A DNA stretch of 64,000 bases from Sphingomonas xinjiangensis (GTDB lineage Bacteria; Pseudomonadota; Alphaproteobacteria; Sphingomonadales; Sphingomonadaceae), in assembly GCF_014199255.1 (NCBI RefSeq), contig NZ_JACIJF010000015.1:1-64000 (forward strand). The letters run 5' to 3'. The translations under genes and the position numbers were made by a program. Shown piece after piece: positions 19,331 through 28,276 of the stretch. The notes under the pieces were generated by a model that saw only the letters and a list, made by a program, of their open reading frames with translations, made no database searches and was not told the origin of the DNA. The stretch's first letter is position 1; the number at the start of each line of letters is the position of its first letter.

Positions 19331-19381
19331 GGCCGCGCTCCAGCCATGCAAACGTGACCCGTCACTGCTTCCGCGAACGGG

Positions 19382-20908
19382 TCAAAGCGGGATGTTGTCA
19401 TGCTTTTTCCACGGATTCTCGAGGCTTTTGTTGCGCAGCTTGCGCAACCCCAACGCAATCCGCCGCCGCGTCGAGTGCGGCAGGATCACTTCGTCGATGA
19501 ACCCCTTGCTTGCCGCCACGAACGGATTGGCGAAGCGCGCCTCATATTCGGCGGTGCGCTCGGCGATCTCCTCAGGCGTCTTGCCCCGGAAGATGATCTC
19601 CACCGCGCCCTTGGCGCCCATCACTGCGATTTCGGCGGTCGGCCAGGCATAATTCAAATCGCCGCGCAGATGCTTCGACGCCATCACGTCATACGCGCCG
19701 CCATAGGCCTTCCGAGTGATCACCGTGATCTTGGGAACCGTCGCCTCGGCATAGGCGAATAGCAGCTTCGCGCCATGCTTGATGATGCCCGAATGCTCCT
19801 GGCCGACGCCCGGCAAGAAGCCGGGCACGTCCACGAACGTGACGATCGGAATGTCGAACGCGTCGCAGAAACGCACGAACCGCGCCGCCTTCTTGGACGA
19901 ATTGATGTCGAGCACGCCGGCCAGCACCATCGGCTGGTTGGCGACGATGCCTACGGTCCGCCCCTCGATCCGGCCAAAGCCGATCAGGATGTTGCCGGCA
20001 TGCGCAGGCTGAAGTTCGAAGAACTCGCCCTCGTCCACGACCTTCCGGATCAGCTCGTGCATGTCGTAGGGCTGGTTGGCCGATGGCGGGATAAGCGTGT
20101 CCAGGCTCTCCTCGGTCCGGTCCCAGCGGTCCTCGGACGGACGCTCCGGCACATCCTCGCGGTTCGATGCCGGGAGGAAGTCGATGAAGTCGCGCGCGGC
20201 CAGCAGCGCTTCGATGTCGTTCTCGAACGCGACATCTGCCACGCCCGACTTGACCGTGTGCGTCGACGCCCCGCCCAACTCTTCCTGCGTAACGACTTCG
20301 TTGGTGACCGTCTTCACCACATCGGGTCCGGTGACGAACATGTACGAGCTGTCCTTCACCATGAAGATGAAGTCGGTCATCGCCGGCGAATACACCGCGC
20401 CGCCCGCGCACGGGCCCATGATCAGGCTGAGCTGCGGCACCACGCCCGATGCCAGCACGTTGCGCTGGAACACCTCGGCATAGCCGCCAAGACTCGCCAC
20501 GCCTTCCTGGATGCGCGCGCCGCCCGAATCGTTCAATCCGATCACCGGCGCGCCGACCTTCAGCGCCATGTCCATGATCTTGCAGATCTTTTGCGCATGC
20601 CGCTCGGACAGCGACCCGCCGAACACCGTGAAATCCTGCGAAAAGACGAACACCAGCCGTCCGTTGATCGTGCCCGATCCCGTGACCACGCCGTCACCGG
20701 GAATGACCTGGTCGGCCATGCCGAAATCGACGGCGTTATGCTCGACATACATGTCGAGCTCCTCGAACGATCCTTCGTCCAGCAGCACGTCCAGCCGCTC
20801 GCGCGCGGTCAGCTTGCCCTTGGCATGCTGCGCGTCGATGCGCTTCTGCCCGCCGCCCAGCCGGGCAGCGTCGCGGCGCCGCTCGAGTTCCTCGATGGTC
20901 GACGACAT
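19382..20908 (-). CDS. pccB: Propionyl-CoA carboxylase beta subunit
   Basis: A 508-residue carboxyltransferase subunit that transfers the carboxyl group from biotin to propionyl-CoA, giving (S)-methylmalonyl-CoA. It has the paired crotonase-like domains of the family: GGARIQEGV and [12 protein letters not shown] in the N-terminal half and VPGFLPG, followed by [11 protein letters not shown], in the C-terminal half. It is the first gene of the minus-strand operon, followed by a membrane protein, epimerase, crotonase, mutase, bioB and pccA. An 8-bp inverted repeat with a 14-base loop (19355-19384) overlaps its stop codon and could attenuate readthrough into the downstream genes. Confidence 0.95.
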   Translation of the reverse strand: MSSTIEELERRRDAARLGGGQKRIDAQHAKGKLTARERLDVLLDEGSFEELDMYVEHNAVDFGMADQVIPGDGVVTGSGTINGRLVFVFSQDFTVFGGSLSERHAQKICKIMDMALKVGAPVIGLNDSGGARIQEGVASLGGYAEVFQRNVLASGVVPQLSLIMGPCAGGAVYSPAMTDFIFMVKDSSYMFVTGPDVVKTVTNEVVTQEELGGASTHTVKSGVADVAFENDIEALLAARDFIDFLPASNREDVPERPSEDRWDRTEESLDTLIPPSANQPYDMHELIRKVVDEGEFFELQPAHAGNILIGFGRIEGRTVGIVANQPMVLAGVLDINSSKKAARFVRFCDAFDIPIVTFVDVPGFLPGVGQEHSGIIKHGAKLLFAYAEATVPKITVITRKAYGGAYDVMASKHLRGDLNYAWPTAEIAVMGAKGAVEIIFRGKTPEEIAERTAEYEARFANPFVAASKGFIDEVILPHSTRRRIALGLRKLRNKSLENPWKKHDNIPL

Positions 20909-21146
20909 GGGTTCTCCTCTCGCCCCGCATCAACCAGAGTTGAGCGACCAGCGCAACATTATCACGCGCCGAAAGCTCGCCCGATTGAGTCGCCACATGG
21001 CCGCGCGACACACTGTCCGCACTGTTTTCCGCGTCGACAAGATAGTCTACCGTTCCCTCTCTGCATCGTTTCCAGCCAGCACCGATCGGGTTGCCGCCGC
21101 GCCCGCAGCCATGGCATGTTCGCCCGACAAGATAAGGAGAGGAACC

Positions 21147-21905
21147 ATGGCCACTGCGCTCCAGCAGCCTTCGATGTCGGAAGCGGAATGGGAGGCGCGC
21201 CAGCAACTCGCCGCCTGCTATCGCGTGTTCGACCTGCTCGGCTGGTCCGAGATGATCTACAACCACATCACGCTGAAGATCCCAGGCGAAGACGGCGCCT
21301 TCCTGATCAACCCGTTCGGGCTCCATTTCTCGGAAGTGAAAGCGTCGAACCTCGTCAAGATCGACATCGAGGGCAACAAGCTCGACGCCTCGCCGTATCC
21401 GGTGAACCGTGCGGGCTTTGTTCAGCACGCTCTCTTTCACCGTCACCTGCCCGATGCGCATTGCATCGCCCATACCCACACAACCGCCGGCATGGCGGTG
21501 AGCAGTGTTCAAGGCGGGCTCAAGCCGATCAACTTCTACGCCTGCGCCTTTGCGGGGCAGATCGCCTATCACGACTTTGAAGGTGTGACGGTGCGCGAGG
21601 AAGAAGGCGAGCGGCTGTTGGCCAATCTCGGCGACAAACGTGTCATGCTGCTGCGCAACCACGGGATCCTGGTAATGGGCCGCACCGTGGCCGAAGCGTT
21701 CATGAAGCATTGGTCGCTGCAACGCGCCTGCGAGATCCAGCTCGCCACCGCCAGCATGGGCGAGCCGCTGATCGTTTCGGAGGATGTGGTCGCCGTCCAT
21801 CAGCGCGACCTCCATATGGCACAGGTGCCCGGCGGCCCGGGCGCTGCCGACTTCGCCGCGATGGTTCGCCTGGTCGACAGAACGGACCGAAGCTGGCGGG
21901 AATAG
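21147..21905 (+). CDS. Class II aldolase/adducin family protein
   Basis: A 252-residue zinc-dependent class II aldolase-fold protein. The metal-binding histidines are in the HTHTTAG block near residue 110 and in LLRNHGILV near residue 175, with NHITL and FLINPFGL earlier. Family members act as sugar-phosphate aldolases, epimerases or decarboxylases; the substrate cannot be assigned here. The ATG at 21147 follows AAGGAGAGGAACC. It is divergent from pccB and appears to be transcribed alone. Confidence 0.85.
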   Translation: MATALQQPSMSEAEWEARQQLAACYRVFDLLGWSEMIYNHITLKIPGEDGAFLINPFGLHFSEVKASNLVKIDIEGNKLDASPYPVNRAGFVQHALFHRHLPDAHCIAHTHTTAGMAVSSVQGGLKPINFYACAFAGQIAYHDFEGVTVREEEGERLLANLGDKRVMLLRNHGILVMGRTVAEAFMKHWSLQRACEIQLATASMGEPLIVSEDVVAVHQRDLHMAQVPGGPGAADFAAMVRLVDRTDRSWRE

Positions 21906-21954
21906 TCGTACCTTGCGTCATGCAGGATTTCGAAAACCGGTGTTTTGCGGCTAG

Positions 21955-22461
21955 ATGCCGGGCATGACTCGCTTCACCGTCAACAATCAGCCGGTCGAGT
22001 ACAAGATGGACCCGCGCACCCCGCTTCTTTGGGCGCTGCGTGACGCATCCAATCTGACGGGCACCAAATATGGCTGCGGAACCGGCGATTGCGGGGCGTG
22101 TTCAGTGGATGTGGACGGCACCTTGCGGCTGGCTTGTCAGGAAACGATCGGCGGGCTGGAAGGAACCTTTGTCACCACGGTTGAAGGTCTGCCTCGCGAC
22201 CGCAGCCACCCGGTTCAGCAGGCGCTGATCGCGGCCAATGTGCCGCAATGCGGATATTGCATTCCCGGCATCGTCATGGCCGCTTCCGTTCTCCTGCGGA
22301 CCAACCGCAATCCCTCGGATGACGATATCAAAGTCGCCATTCCAAATGTCTGCCGATGCGGCATCTATCCCAGGCTGATCAGCGCGATCACCGATGCCGC
22401 GAGGATCGCACGCGGCGACGCGACGCTCGACGGCGCGGACGAGATGGATAACGCGCCATGA
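21955..22461 (+). CDS. [2Fe-2S] small subunit of a xanthine dehydrogenase-family oxidoreductase, orphan
   Basis: A 168-residue two-cluster iron-sulfur protein, the small (alpha) subunit type of isoquinoline 1-oxidoreductase and related molybdenum hydroxylases. The N-terminal plant-ferredoxin-type cluster motif is YGCGTGDCGACS with a further Cys about eleven residues on; the C-terminal cluster uses QCGYC and VCRCG. The start could be 21955 or the Met three codons later. Normally a molybdopterin-binding large subunit gene is adjacent, but the next gene is an unrelated secreted protein, so the partner must be elsewhere or missing. Confidence 0.85.
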   Translation: MPGMTRFTVNNQPVEYKMDPRTPLLWALRDASNLTGTKYGCGTGDCGACSVDVDGTLRLACQETIGGLEGTFVTTVEGLPRDRSHPVQQALIAANVPQCGYCIPGIVMAASVLLRTNRNPSDDDIKVAIPNVCRCGIYPRLISAITDAARIARGDATLDGADEMDNAP

Positions 22462-22570
22462 CGAAGCTTTCCGCTTGCTTTCGGCTCAATTCACGAGCCG
22501 CTCATCCGCTGAAGGATAAACCATCGTCATCTCGGAGCCGGCGACTTCGCCGACCGAGCGGAGAGATGGC

Positions 22571-23392
22571 ATGAAGAAGACCTTGTTTGCGACAGTGATC
22601 GCCGCAATGGCCCTGGTCCCGCCGGCACTTGCACAGGATCGCGACGGTCGCTGGGGCGGCGGCGGACGCCCCGCTGGTGATGCGCGGCCCGCACCGCAGC
22701 AGCGCGAAATGAGCCGGCCCGTTCCCTCCACGCAGCCGGGTCCGCAACGGCAATGGAGCGGCGCAGAGCGCACGCAGGGGCAATGGAGTGGCGGCGCGCG
22801 TAACGGGTGGAGTCGCCAGGGTCGGGAGCAGGGGCAGCAACAGGCGCAACGTGAGTGGAATGGCGGAAGCCGTGGTGAGTGGCGCAGGCGCGACGGCGCA
22901 AGCCAGGCGCAGCCGCTTCAGTCGCCTGGCCGCCACAGGAGTGAATTTGACCGCGGAAACCGTTCACAAGGCTCCGTAAATCCACAGCAGTTCCGCGGCG
23001 GCAATGATCGCTGGAACAACGACCGGCGGAATGATCGCCGCTGGGACAGCGGAAACGGCTTTCGCGGCGACCGCGGCGGCCGCTGGGATAATGGCTGGCG
23101 CAACGATCGACGTTACGACTGGCAGGGCTATCGCACGCAAAATCGAAGCTTGTACCGCCTGCCGCGGTATTACGCGCCCAGCGGCTGGGGCTACGGCTAT
23201 CGTCGCTTCACGACCGGCTTCCGACTGAGCGCACTTCTCTACGCTTCACAATATTGGATCAACGATCCGTTCAACTACCGCTTGCCGGAAGTGTACGGTC
23301 CATATCGGTGGGTCCGCTACTACAACGACGCGCTGCTTGTGGACACCTACTCCGGCGACGTGGTGGACACGATCTACGACATCTTCTGGTAA
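22571..23392 (+). CDS. RcnB-like secreted protein
   Basis: A 273-residue exported protein with a signal peptide (cleavage likely after LVPPALAQ, residue 22). A long low-complexity middle part is rich in Gly, Arg, Asn, Gln and Trp, with repeated W-(N/S/D)-N/D-R-R motifs. The C-terminal RcnB-type domain (RFTTGFRLSALLYASQYWI, then YRWVRYYNDALLVD) is typical of alphaproteobacterial periplasmic RcnB family proteins, which are linked to nickel/cobalt homeostasis in E. coli. A good terminator hairpin follows. Function in metal handling is inferred from the domain only. Confidence 0.82.
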   Translation: MKKTLFATVIAAMALVPPALAQDRDGRWGGGGRPAGDARPAPQQREMSRPVPSTQPGPQRQWSGAERTQGQWSGGARNGWSRQGREQGQQQAQREWNGGSRGEWRRRDGASQAQPLQSPGRHRSEFDRGNRSQGSVNPQQFRGGNDRWNNDRRNDRRWDSGNGFRGDRGGRWDNGWRNDRRYDWQGYRTQNRSLYRLPRYYAPSGWGYGYRRFTTGFRLSALLYASQYWINDPFNYRLPEVYGPYRWVRYYNDALLVDTYSGDVVDTIYDIFW

Positions 23393-23402
23393 ACACCTAA
23401 GG

Positions 23403-23428
23403 GCCCGGCGTTTCGCCGGGCGCTTTCC
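23403..23428 (+). terminator. Rho-independent terminator after the rcnB-like gene
   Basis: A perfect 8-bp GC-rich stem (GCCCGGCG pairing with CGCCGGGC, 23403-23410 and 23414-23421) with a TTT loop is followed by GCTTTCCC, eleven bases after the stop codon of the secreted protein gene. Confidence 0.8.
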
Positions 23429-23474
23429 CGTCGGCCGGCTTGCAATCCGATCATAGCCGGGCGATTTCAGGGAG

Positions 23475-24206
23475 GTGAGCAAGAACAACGGATTGATGTC
23501 GGGCGGTCCTTCGCCCGTTCGCGCCAAGGTCGGCCGCGAGGTCGCGGCCCGGCTCGGAGCCAACCCCAACGTGAAGCGCGTCAAGGTCGACGCAGCGCAG
23601 ATGTACACCTACGAGCATTTCCTTTCAGAGGACGAATGCGACACGTTGGTTGCGCTGATCGACGAGAAGGCGCGGCCATCAACCCTGCTCGCGGTGACGG
23701 ACGATCCCGAGTACCGCACCAGCGACAGTTCGGACCTGCACCGCTGGTCAGAGGAGGTATATGCGATAGACCTGCGTATCGCCGAACTGCTGGGCATCCC
23801 CGAAGAACATGCCGAAACGATGCAGGGGCAACGCTATTCACCTGGCCAGCAGTTCCGCGCCCATTGCGACTATTTTCACGAGAACAGCCATTATTGGGAG
23901 AAGATGAAGGAGAGCGGTGGCCAGCGGACCTGGACAGCGATGGCCTATCTGAACCAAGTGGAGGAAGGTGGCGCGACCTGGTTCCCGCGCGCCGGCATCC
24001 GCTTCAAGCCGAAGAGCGGCATGCTCGTCATCTGGAACAACATGGCCCCCGACGGCAGTCCGAATTACGACACCATCCACGAGGGCATGCGCGTGATGGA
24101 GGGCACCAAGTACATCATCACCAAGTGGTTTCGCGAGGAACCCTGGATACGGGGCCCGATCCCCACCTTTTTGGCCGCCGCCAAGCAGCAACACACGGAC
24201 AATTGA
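23475..24206 (+). CDS. 2OG-Fe(II) oxygenase, prolyl 4-hydroxylase-like
   Basis: A 243-residue iron- and 2-oxoglutarate-dependent dioxygenase of the prolyl 4-hydroxylase alpha-subunit type. The iron ligands are the HxD pair in FRAHCDYF (about residue 131) and the distal His in DTIHEGMRV, with the 2-oxoglutarate-binding Lys in GTKYIITKWFRE. The N-terminal part contains YEHFLSEDECDTLV, a common lead-in to this fold. The start is uncertain: the GTG at 23475 is embedded in the purine-rich GGGAGGTGAG, and a later ATG at 23496 is possible. The protein substrate is unknown. Confidence 0.85.
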   Translation: MSKNNGLMSGGPSPVRAKVGREVAARLGANPNVKRVKVDAAQMYTYEHFLSEDECDTLVALIDEKARPSTLLAVTDDPEYRTSDSSDLHRWSEEVYAIDLRIAELLGIPEEHAETMQGQRYSPGQQFRAHCDYFHENSHYWEKMKESGGQRTWTAMAYLNQVEEGGATWFPRAGIRFKPKSGMLVIWNNMAPDGSPNYDTIHEGMRVMEGTKYIITKWFREEPWIRGPIPTFLAAAKQQHTDN

Positions 24207-24252
24207 TCCGTGTCGCCTTGGTCTCGCCACTAGGCGCTCCCAGAGTACCTCA

Positions 24253-26016
24253 ATGTCCTCCGTGCTGAATGTACACCGCTCGATTCTCGGCCAGCCTTGG
24301 CGCTGGCGCGGACTGGCAGCCGATGCTCGCGATCCGGGTTTCGCGCCCGATGACCTCGTGACGCAGTTGCTCCTGGCGCGTGGCTGTCCGCGCGACGCGC
24401 TCGACGCCCACAAGGCGCCGAGCATCCGCGCGTTCATGCCCGACCCGTCGATCTTCCGTGACATGGACAAGGCCGCCGAGCGCCTGGCGGATGCAGTGCA
24501 GGCGCGCGAACAGGTGGCGATCTTCGGCGACTATGACGTCGACGGTGCCACGTCCGCTGCGGTGATGATCCTGTTGCTGCGCGACCTGGGTTTGGAGGCT
24601 CGGCCTTATATCCCAGACCGGCTGATGGAAGGCTATGGCCCCTCGGGCGAGGCGCTGGTGCGGCTGAAGCAGGAAGGCGCGAGCCTCATAGTCACAGTGG
24701 ATTGCGGCGCCCAGGCGTTCGACGCACTGGCAATGGCAAGCGATGCCGGCGCCGACGTGATCGTATGTGACCACCACAAATGCGCCGCGGAGTTGCCGGT
24801 GGCAGTGGCCGTGGTGAACCCCAACCGGCTGGACGAGGGCGAAGGTGCGGAACACGGGCACCTTGCCGCGGTCGGCATGGTTTTTCTCCTCGGCGCCGCA
24901 CTAATCCGAACGCTTCGCAGGCGCGGCTTCTTCGCCTCCCGGCCCGAGCCGCGCTTGCTGGACCTGCTGGATTTGGTCGCTCTCGGCACAGTTGCTGATG
25001 TCGCGCAGCTCAAAGGCTTGAACCGGGCCTTTGTCGCCCAGGGCCTGAAGGTCATGGCACAGCGGCGTAATATCGGCATCGCCGCGCTCATCGAAGCATC
25101 CCGCCTCACCCGTGGGCCGACCTGCACCGACTTGGGTTTCGCGTTAGGTCCTAGGATCAATGCCGGAGGGCGGGTCGGCCGCTCAGACCTGGGCGTGCGG
25201 CTACTCACCACGCGCGATCCCGCCGAAGCGCGGGAGATCGCCGCCGAACTCGACCTGTTGAATGAAGAACGCCGGGCGATCGAAACGGAGGTTCAGCAGG
25301 CCGCCGAGTCGCTCTGCTTTGCGAACACCAATCGCACGCTGACCATCGTCGCCGCGCGCGGATGGCATGCGGGCGTGATCGGCATCGTTGCGGGACGCTT
25401 GAAGGAAAAGCTCAACCGGCCCGCGATCGTGATCGCGCTTGACCATCAGGGTATCGGCAAGGGATCGGGGCGATCGATCCCCGGCGTCGACCTTGGCGCC
25501 GCGGTGCTCGCCGCGAAGGACGCCGGGCTGCTTCACGCGGGCGGCGGTCATGCCATGGCGTGCGGCGTCACCATCGCCGAAGATCGGCTCGACGCGTTTG
25601 CCGAGTTCCTGGAGGCGCGTCTGGCCAACCGCATCACGCAGGCTTTGGGAGAACGAGCGCTGCTTCTCGACGCCGTGGTAGCGCCCGGTGGGGTCTGCCC
25701 CGACCTGGTGACGGCAATGGAAGCAGGTGGCCCGTACGGCATGGGCTGGCCCGCCCCGCGCGTCGCGGCAGGCCCGTTGTCCGTGCTCAAGTCCGACGTC
25801 GTCGGCAATGGTCACGTCCGCGCGATCGTGTCGGGTGATGATGGCCGTAGCATCAAGGCCGTCGCGTTTCGCCAGGCAGAAACCGAGCTGGGAGCTGCCC
25901 TGCTCTCCGCCCCCCGCCACCGGAAGCTTTGGCTCGCCGGCCGTGCCAAGATCGACGACTGGGGCTCCCGCCCCGCAGCGGAATTGCACGTAGAAGATGC
26001 CGCTTGGGCAGATTAG
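24253..26016 (+). CDS. recJ: Single-stranded-DNA-specific exonuclease RecJ
   Basis: A 587-residue 5'-to-3' single-strand DNA exonuclease acting in recombination and mismatch repair. DHH-family motifs are intact: GDYDVDG near residue 92, VTVDCGA, the signature DHH within VCDHHK, and the C-terminal DHHA1 domain with GGHAMACG. It is the last gene before tRNA-Glu and shows no sign of disturbance by the adjacent integration. Confidence 0.95.
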   Translation: MSSVLNVHRSILGQPWRWRGLAADARDPGFAPDDLVTQLLLARGCPRDALDAHKAPSIRAFMPDPSIFRDMDKAAERLADAVQAREQVAIFGDYDVDGATSAAVMILLLRDLGLEARPYIPDRLMEGYGPSGEALVRLKQEGASLIVTVDCGAQAFDALAMASDAGADVIVCDHHKCAAELPVAVAVVNPNRLDEGEGAEHGHLAAVGMVFLLGAALIRTLRRRGFFASRPEPRLLDLLDLVALGTVADVAQLKGLNRAFVAQGLKVMAQRRNIGIAALIEASRLTRGPTCTDLGFALGPRINAGGRVGRSDLGVRLLTTRDPAEAREIAAELDLLNEERRAIETEVQQAAESLCFANTNRTLTIVAARGWHAGVIGIVAGRLKEKLNRPAIVIALDHQGIGKGSGRSIPGVDLGAAVLAAKDAGLLHAGGGHAMACGVTIAEDRLDAFAEFLEARLANRITQALGERALLLDAVVAPGGVCPDLVTAMEAGGPYGMGWPAPRVAAGPLSVLKSDVVGNGHVRAIVSGDDGRSIKAVAFRQAETELGAALLSAPRHRKLWLAGRAKIDDWGSRPAAELHVEDAAWAD

Positions 26017-26029
26017 TTGCGGAAGATGC

Positions 26030-26058
26030 TTGACCACCGCCCGATCCTTCCCTAACCG
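26030..26058 (+). promoter_or_regulatory. Candidate promoter of tRNA-Glu
   Basis: TTGACC (26030-26035) and TAACCG (26053-26058) are separated by 17 bases and sit about 20 bases before the tRNA, the expected layout for a housekeeping sigma-70-type promoter. Confidence 0.45.
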
Positions 26059-26078
26059 GCCCTTCCACGCTCCGGCAT

Positions 26079-26153
26079 GGCCCCTTCGTCTAGCGGTTAG
26101 GACGCGGCCCTTTCACGGCTGAAGCACGGGTTCGATTCCCGTAGGGGTCACCA
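26079..26153 (+). tRNA. tRNA-Glu (anticodon TTC)
   Basis: A complete cloverleaf including an encoded CCA end. The acceptor stem pairs GGCCCCT with AGGGGTC (one G-U), the anticodon stem CGGCC pairs with GGCTG, the loop CTTTCAC carries TTC at 26112-26114, and the T-arm has GGGTTCGATTCCC. It is the integration target of the adjacent tyrosine recombinase by position. Confidence 0.97.
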
Positions 26154-26248
26154 GCGGCCGCCTAAATGGCGGATTGGCGCGGGTTTTGTGGTTTCCATGG
26201 ACGCTTTGCCCATCCTTGTGTACAAAGGATGCGTACAAAGTGATCCGT

Positions 26249-28048
26249 ATGGCGACCCCTTCCAAAGACCCTCGCACCGGCATCTTCTACTTTCGACGGG
26301 TCGTTCCGGCAGCGCTCCGGCCGTTCTTCGACGGCGGCACGAGCGAGTATAAGCGGACCCTCGATACGCGTGATCCCGAAGAGGCGAGGCAGCGCTATCA
26401 TCCGCATGCGGTAGTGTATGAACAAAAGCTCGCTGCTGCGAGACGCGCCCTCTCCAGCCAACATCTTCGCTCCGCACGCGCGATGGTTGACGCTTATCTG
26501 GAGGACACGAGCGAACAGCAGTTGCAAGGGATCGCCCAGAAGCTCGCCTCGCTCGAGTTCGGAGCGTTCACCCACGCCCATGGTCTGACAGACCATGATC
26601 CGGGTGCCCGTTACGACTTCGGCACTCCCCCGACGCTCGACGATCTCCGTGACCATGGCGACCGCAAGGCGATGCTGGAGGCCATTCCGGACTTCAAGCC
26701 CCTGCCCTGGCTGGAGACGCTGCAGCGCGTTGCTGCCCTGCCGAGCCTCGATCCCATTGACTGGGCCATCGTCATGGTCGCGTTCGACCACGGTGTCGTT
26801 CAGCCGATCGAACCACCGCTTTACGAGGCGATTGGACGAGCCTTTCTGGATCGGCTCTGCGCAGCCTGCGCGCCGAAGATCGATCCGGCACGGACCCGCA
26901 TCCTGCCATCGCCGATCTTGGTCGCCGGGGGCGACACCTCGACGTTGACGATGCGGAATGTCGAGCCCTCATCGAAGGATGCCGCCCCGACCATTACGCA
27001 GGTCTTCGAGGAATGGGCTGTTTTCCAGCCACGCGAACCCAAGCTGGTCGACGAGTGGCGCACGGCCATCGGCCGGTTCGCTCGTTTGCACGACGATCCG
27101 CCCGTGGACACCATCACCGCATCCATGGTCCGCGCCTATCGGCGCACCTGCGCTGGGCTGCCAGCCCGCGCAGGCAAGAAGATCACTGCCCTGCCGCTCG
27201 TCGATCAGGTCGAACTCGCCAAAGCGCACGGCTTGGCGACGCTGTCGCCCGCGACTGTCAACAAAGCGCTGTCTGCGGTTCGCGTGACGCTCGAGCATGC
27301 AGTCGAGGAACTCGAGGTCATCAGCGGCAACGTGGCAAAGACGGTCAAATCGCTGCCAACGAGCGAGATCGAAGACCCCCGCCTTCCGTTTGAGCCGCAG
27401 GATCTGGTCAGGATCTTCAACGCCCCTCTACCGGAGAAAAGCGGGGTTTCGACCAGCACGTTGTGCTGGACCCTGCTACTTGCCCCCTTCACCGGATGCC
27501 GATTGGAAGAGCTAGGCAAGCTGCGCCCTGGTAACATTAAGATCTATGACGGCATCCCCTATATCGCAATCGAGCCCGACCGCGTTCGCGTCCGTGAGGA
27601 ACAGGAAGGCCCTGCCAAGCGGGTAAAGACTGCGAGCGCTAAGCGCGACATCCCGCTGCACCCGATCCTTATAGAAGCAGGTTTTCTCGACATGGTCGCC
27701 AAGCGGCGAGACGAGGGAGCAGAATGGCTCTTTCCGGAACTTGGCACCAACAAATATGGCAGTCGGACGCAGCGCCTTTCGCGCGTGATGAACGACTTTC
27801 TCGACCAGATCGGACTGTCGGACCCGGAGCTCGTCTTTTACTCATTCCGGCACACCGGCAAACGGGCCATTCGGGGCAAAGCCAACAAGGAAATCGTCGA
27901 CCTGCTGTTCGGCCATGCCGATGGATCGGTCAGCACGCAATACGGGCGAGGTGCCGATATGGCGGTCCTTCGCGACGCCATCGAGAAGATCAGCTATCCG
28001 GACGTCGATTGGGCTCGGGTAATTGAGAACGCCAGAAGAATGACTTGA
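26249..28048 (+). CDS. Tyrosine recombinase/phage-type integrase (DUF6538 N-terminus)
   Basis: A 599-residue site-specific integrase lying less than 100 bases from the 3' end of tRNA-Glu and pointing away from it. The N-terminus (DPRTGIFYFRRVVPAALRPF) is the DUF6538-like arm-binding region. A SAM-like core-binding domain spans roughly residues 255-360. The catalytic domain keeps Arg418 (TGCRLEEL), Arg534 (YSFRHT), His556 (FGHAD) and the nucleophile Tyr565 (STQYGRG); the usual first His of box II is Tyr, as is common in this subgroup. The ATG at 26249 is preferred over an upstream codon whose extension does not look conserved. It most likely integrated the DNA to its right. Confidence 0.92.
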   Translation: MATPSKDPRTGIFYFRRVVPAALRPFFDGGTSEYKRTLDTRDPEEARQRYHPHAVVYEQKLAAARRALSSQHLRSARAMVDAYLEDTSEQQLQGIAQKLASLEFGAFTHAHGLTDHDPGARYDFGTPPTLDDLRDHGDRKAMLEAIPDFKPLPWLETLQRVAALPSLDPIDWAIVMVAFDHGVVQPIEPPLYEAIGRAFLDRLCAACAPKIDPARTRILPSPILVAGGDTSTLTMRNVEPSSKDAAPTITQVFEEWAVFQPREPKLVDEWRTAIGRFARLHDDPPVDTITASMVRAYRRTCAGLPARAGKKITALPLVDQVELAKAHGLATLSPATVNKALSAVRVTLEHAVEELEVISGNVAKTVKSLPTSEIEDPRLPFEPQDLVRIFNAPLPEKSGVSTSTLCWTLLLAPFTGCRLEELGKLRPGNIKIYDGIPYIAIEPDRVRVREEQEGPAKRVKTASAKRDIPLHPILIEAGFLDMVAKRRDEGAEWLFPELGTNKYGSRTQRLSRVMNDFLDQIGLSDPELVFYSFRHTGKRAIRGKANKEIVDLLFGHADGSVSTQYGRGADMAVLRDAIEKISYPDVDWARVIENARRMT

Positions 28049-28276
28049 ATTGGGCCGAAAGCCGACAGGCTGCTTTTAGCCGCGATGGGCGCGATGCAGA
28101 CGTTCGCTACCAGCCTGCGCCGATTGCCCGAACCTTCTTCACCGTCCACACGACGGCGCCGCAAGATCTGCGGCCCGAGGATTGCGGCCGCTGCTGGTGG
28201 CGTTGCGCACGATAACGAGTTAGGTCGTTCCGTACTGCTGCTCCGACAGTACCCTGTTGCTTGAGAGATTTCGACG

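Noticed and set aside
20909..21146. A cobalamin riboswitch upstream of the propionate operon
   Set aside because: No B12-box-like sequence or conserved arrangement of stems was recognised in the region divergent from the aldolase gene.
19775..21580. A 601-codon plus-strand frame opposite pccB
   Set aside because: It is antisense to pccB and then out of frame over the class II aldolase gene; no conserved sequence.
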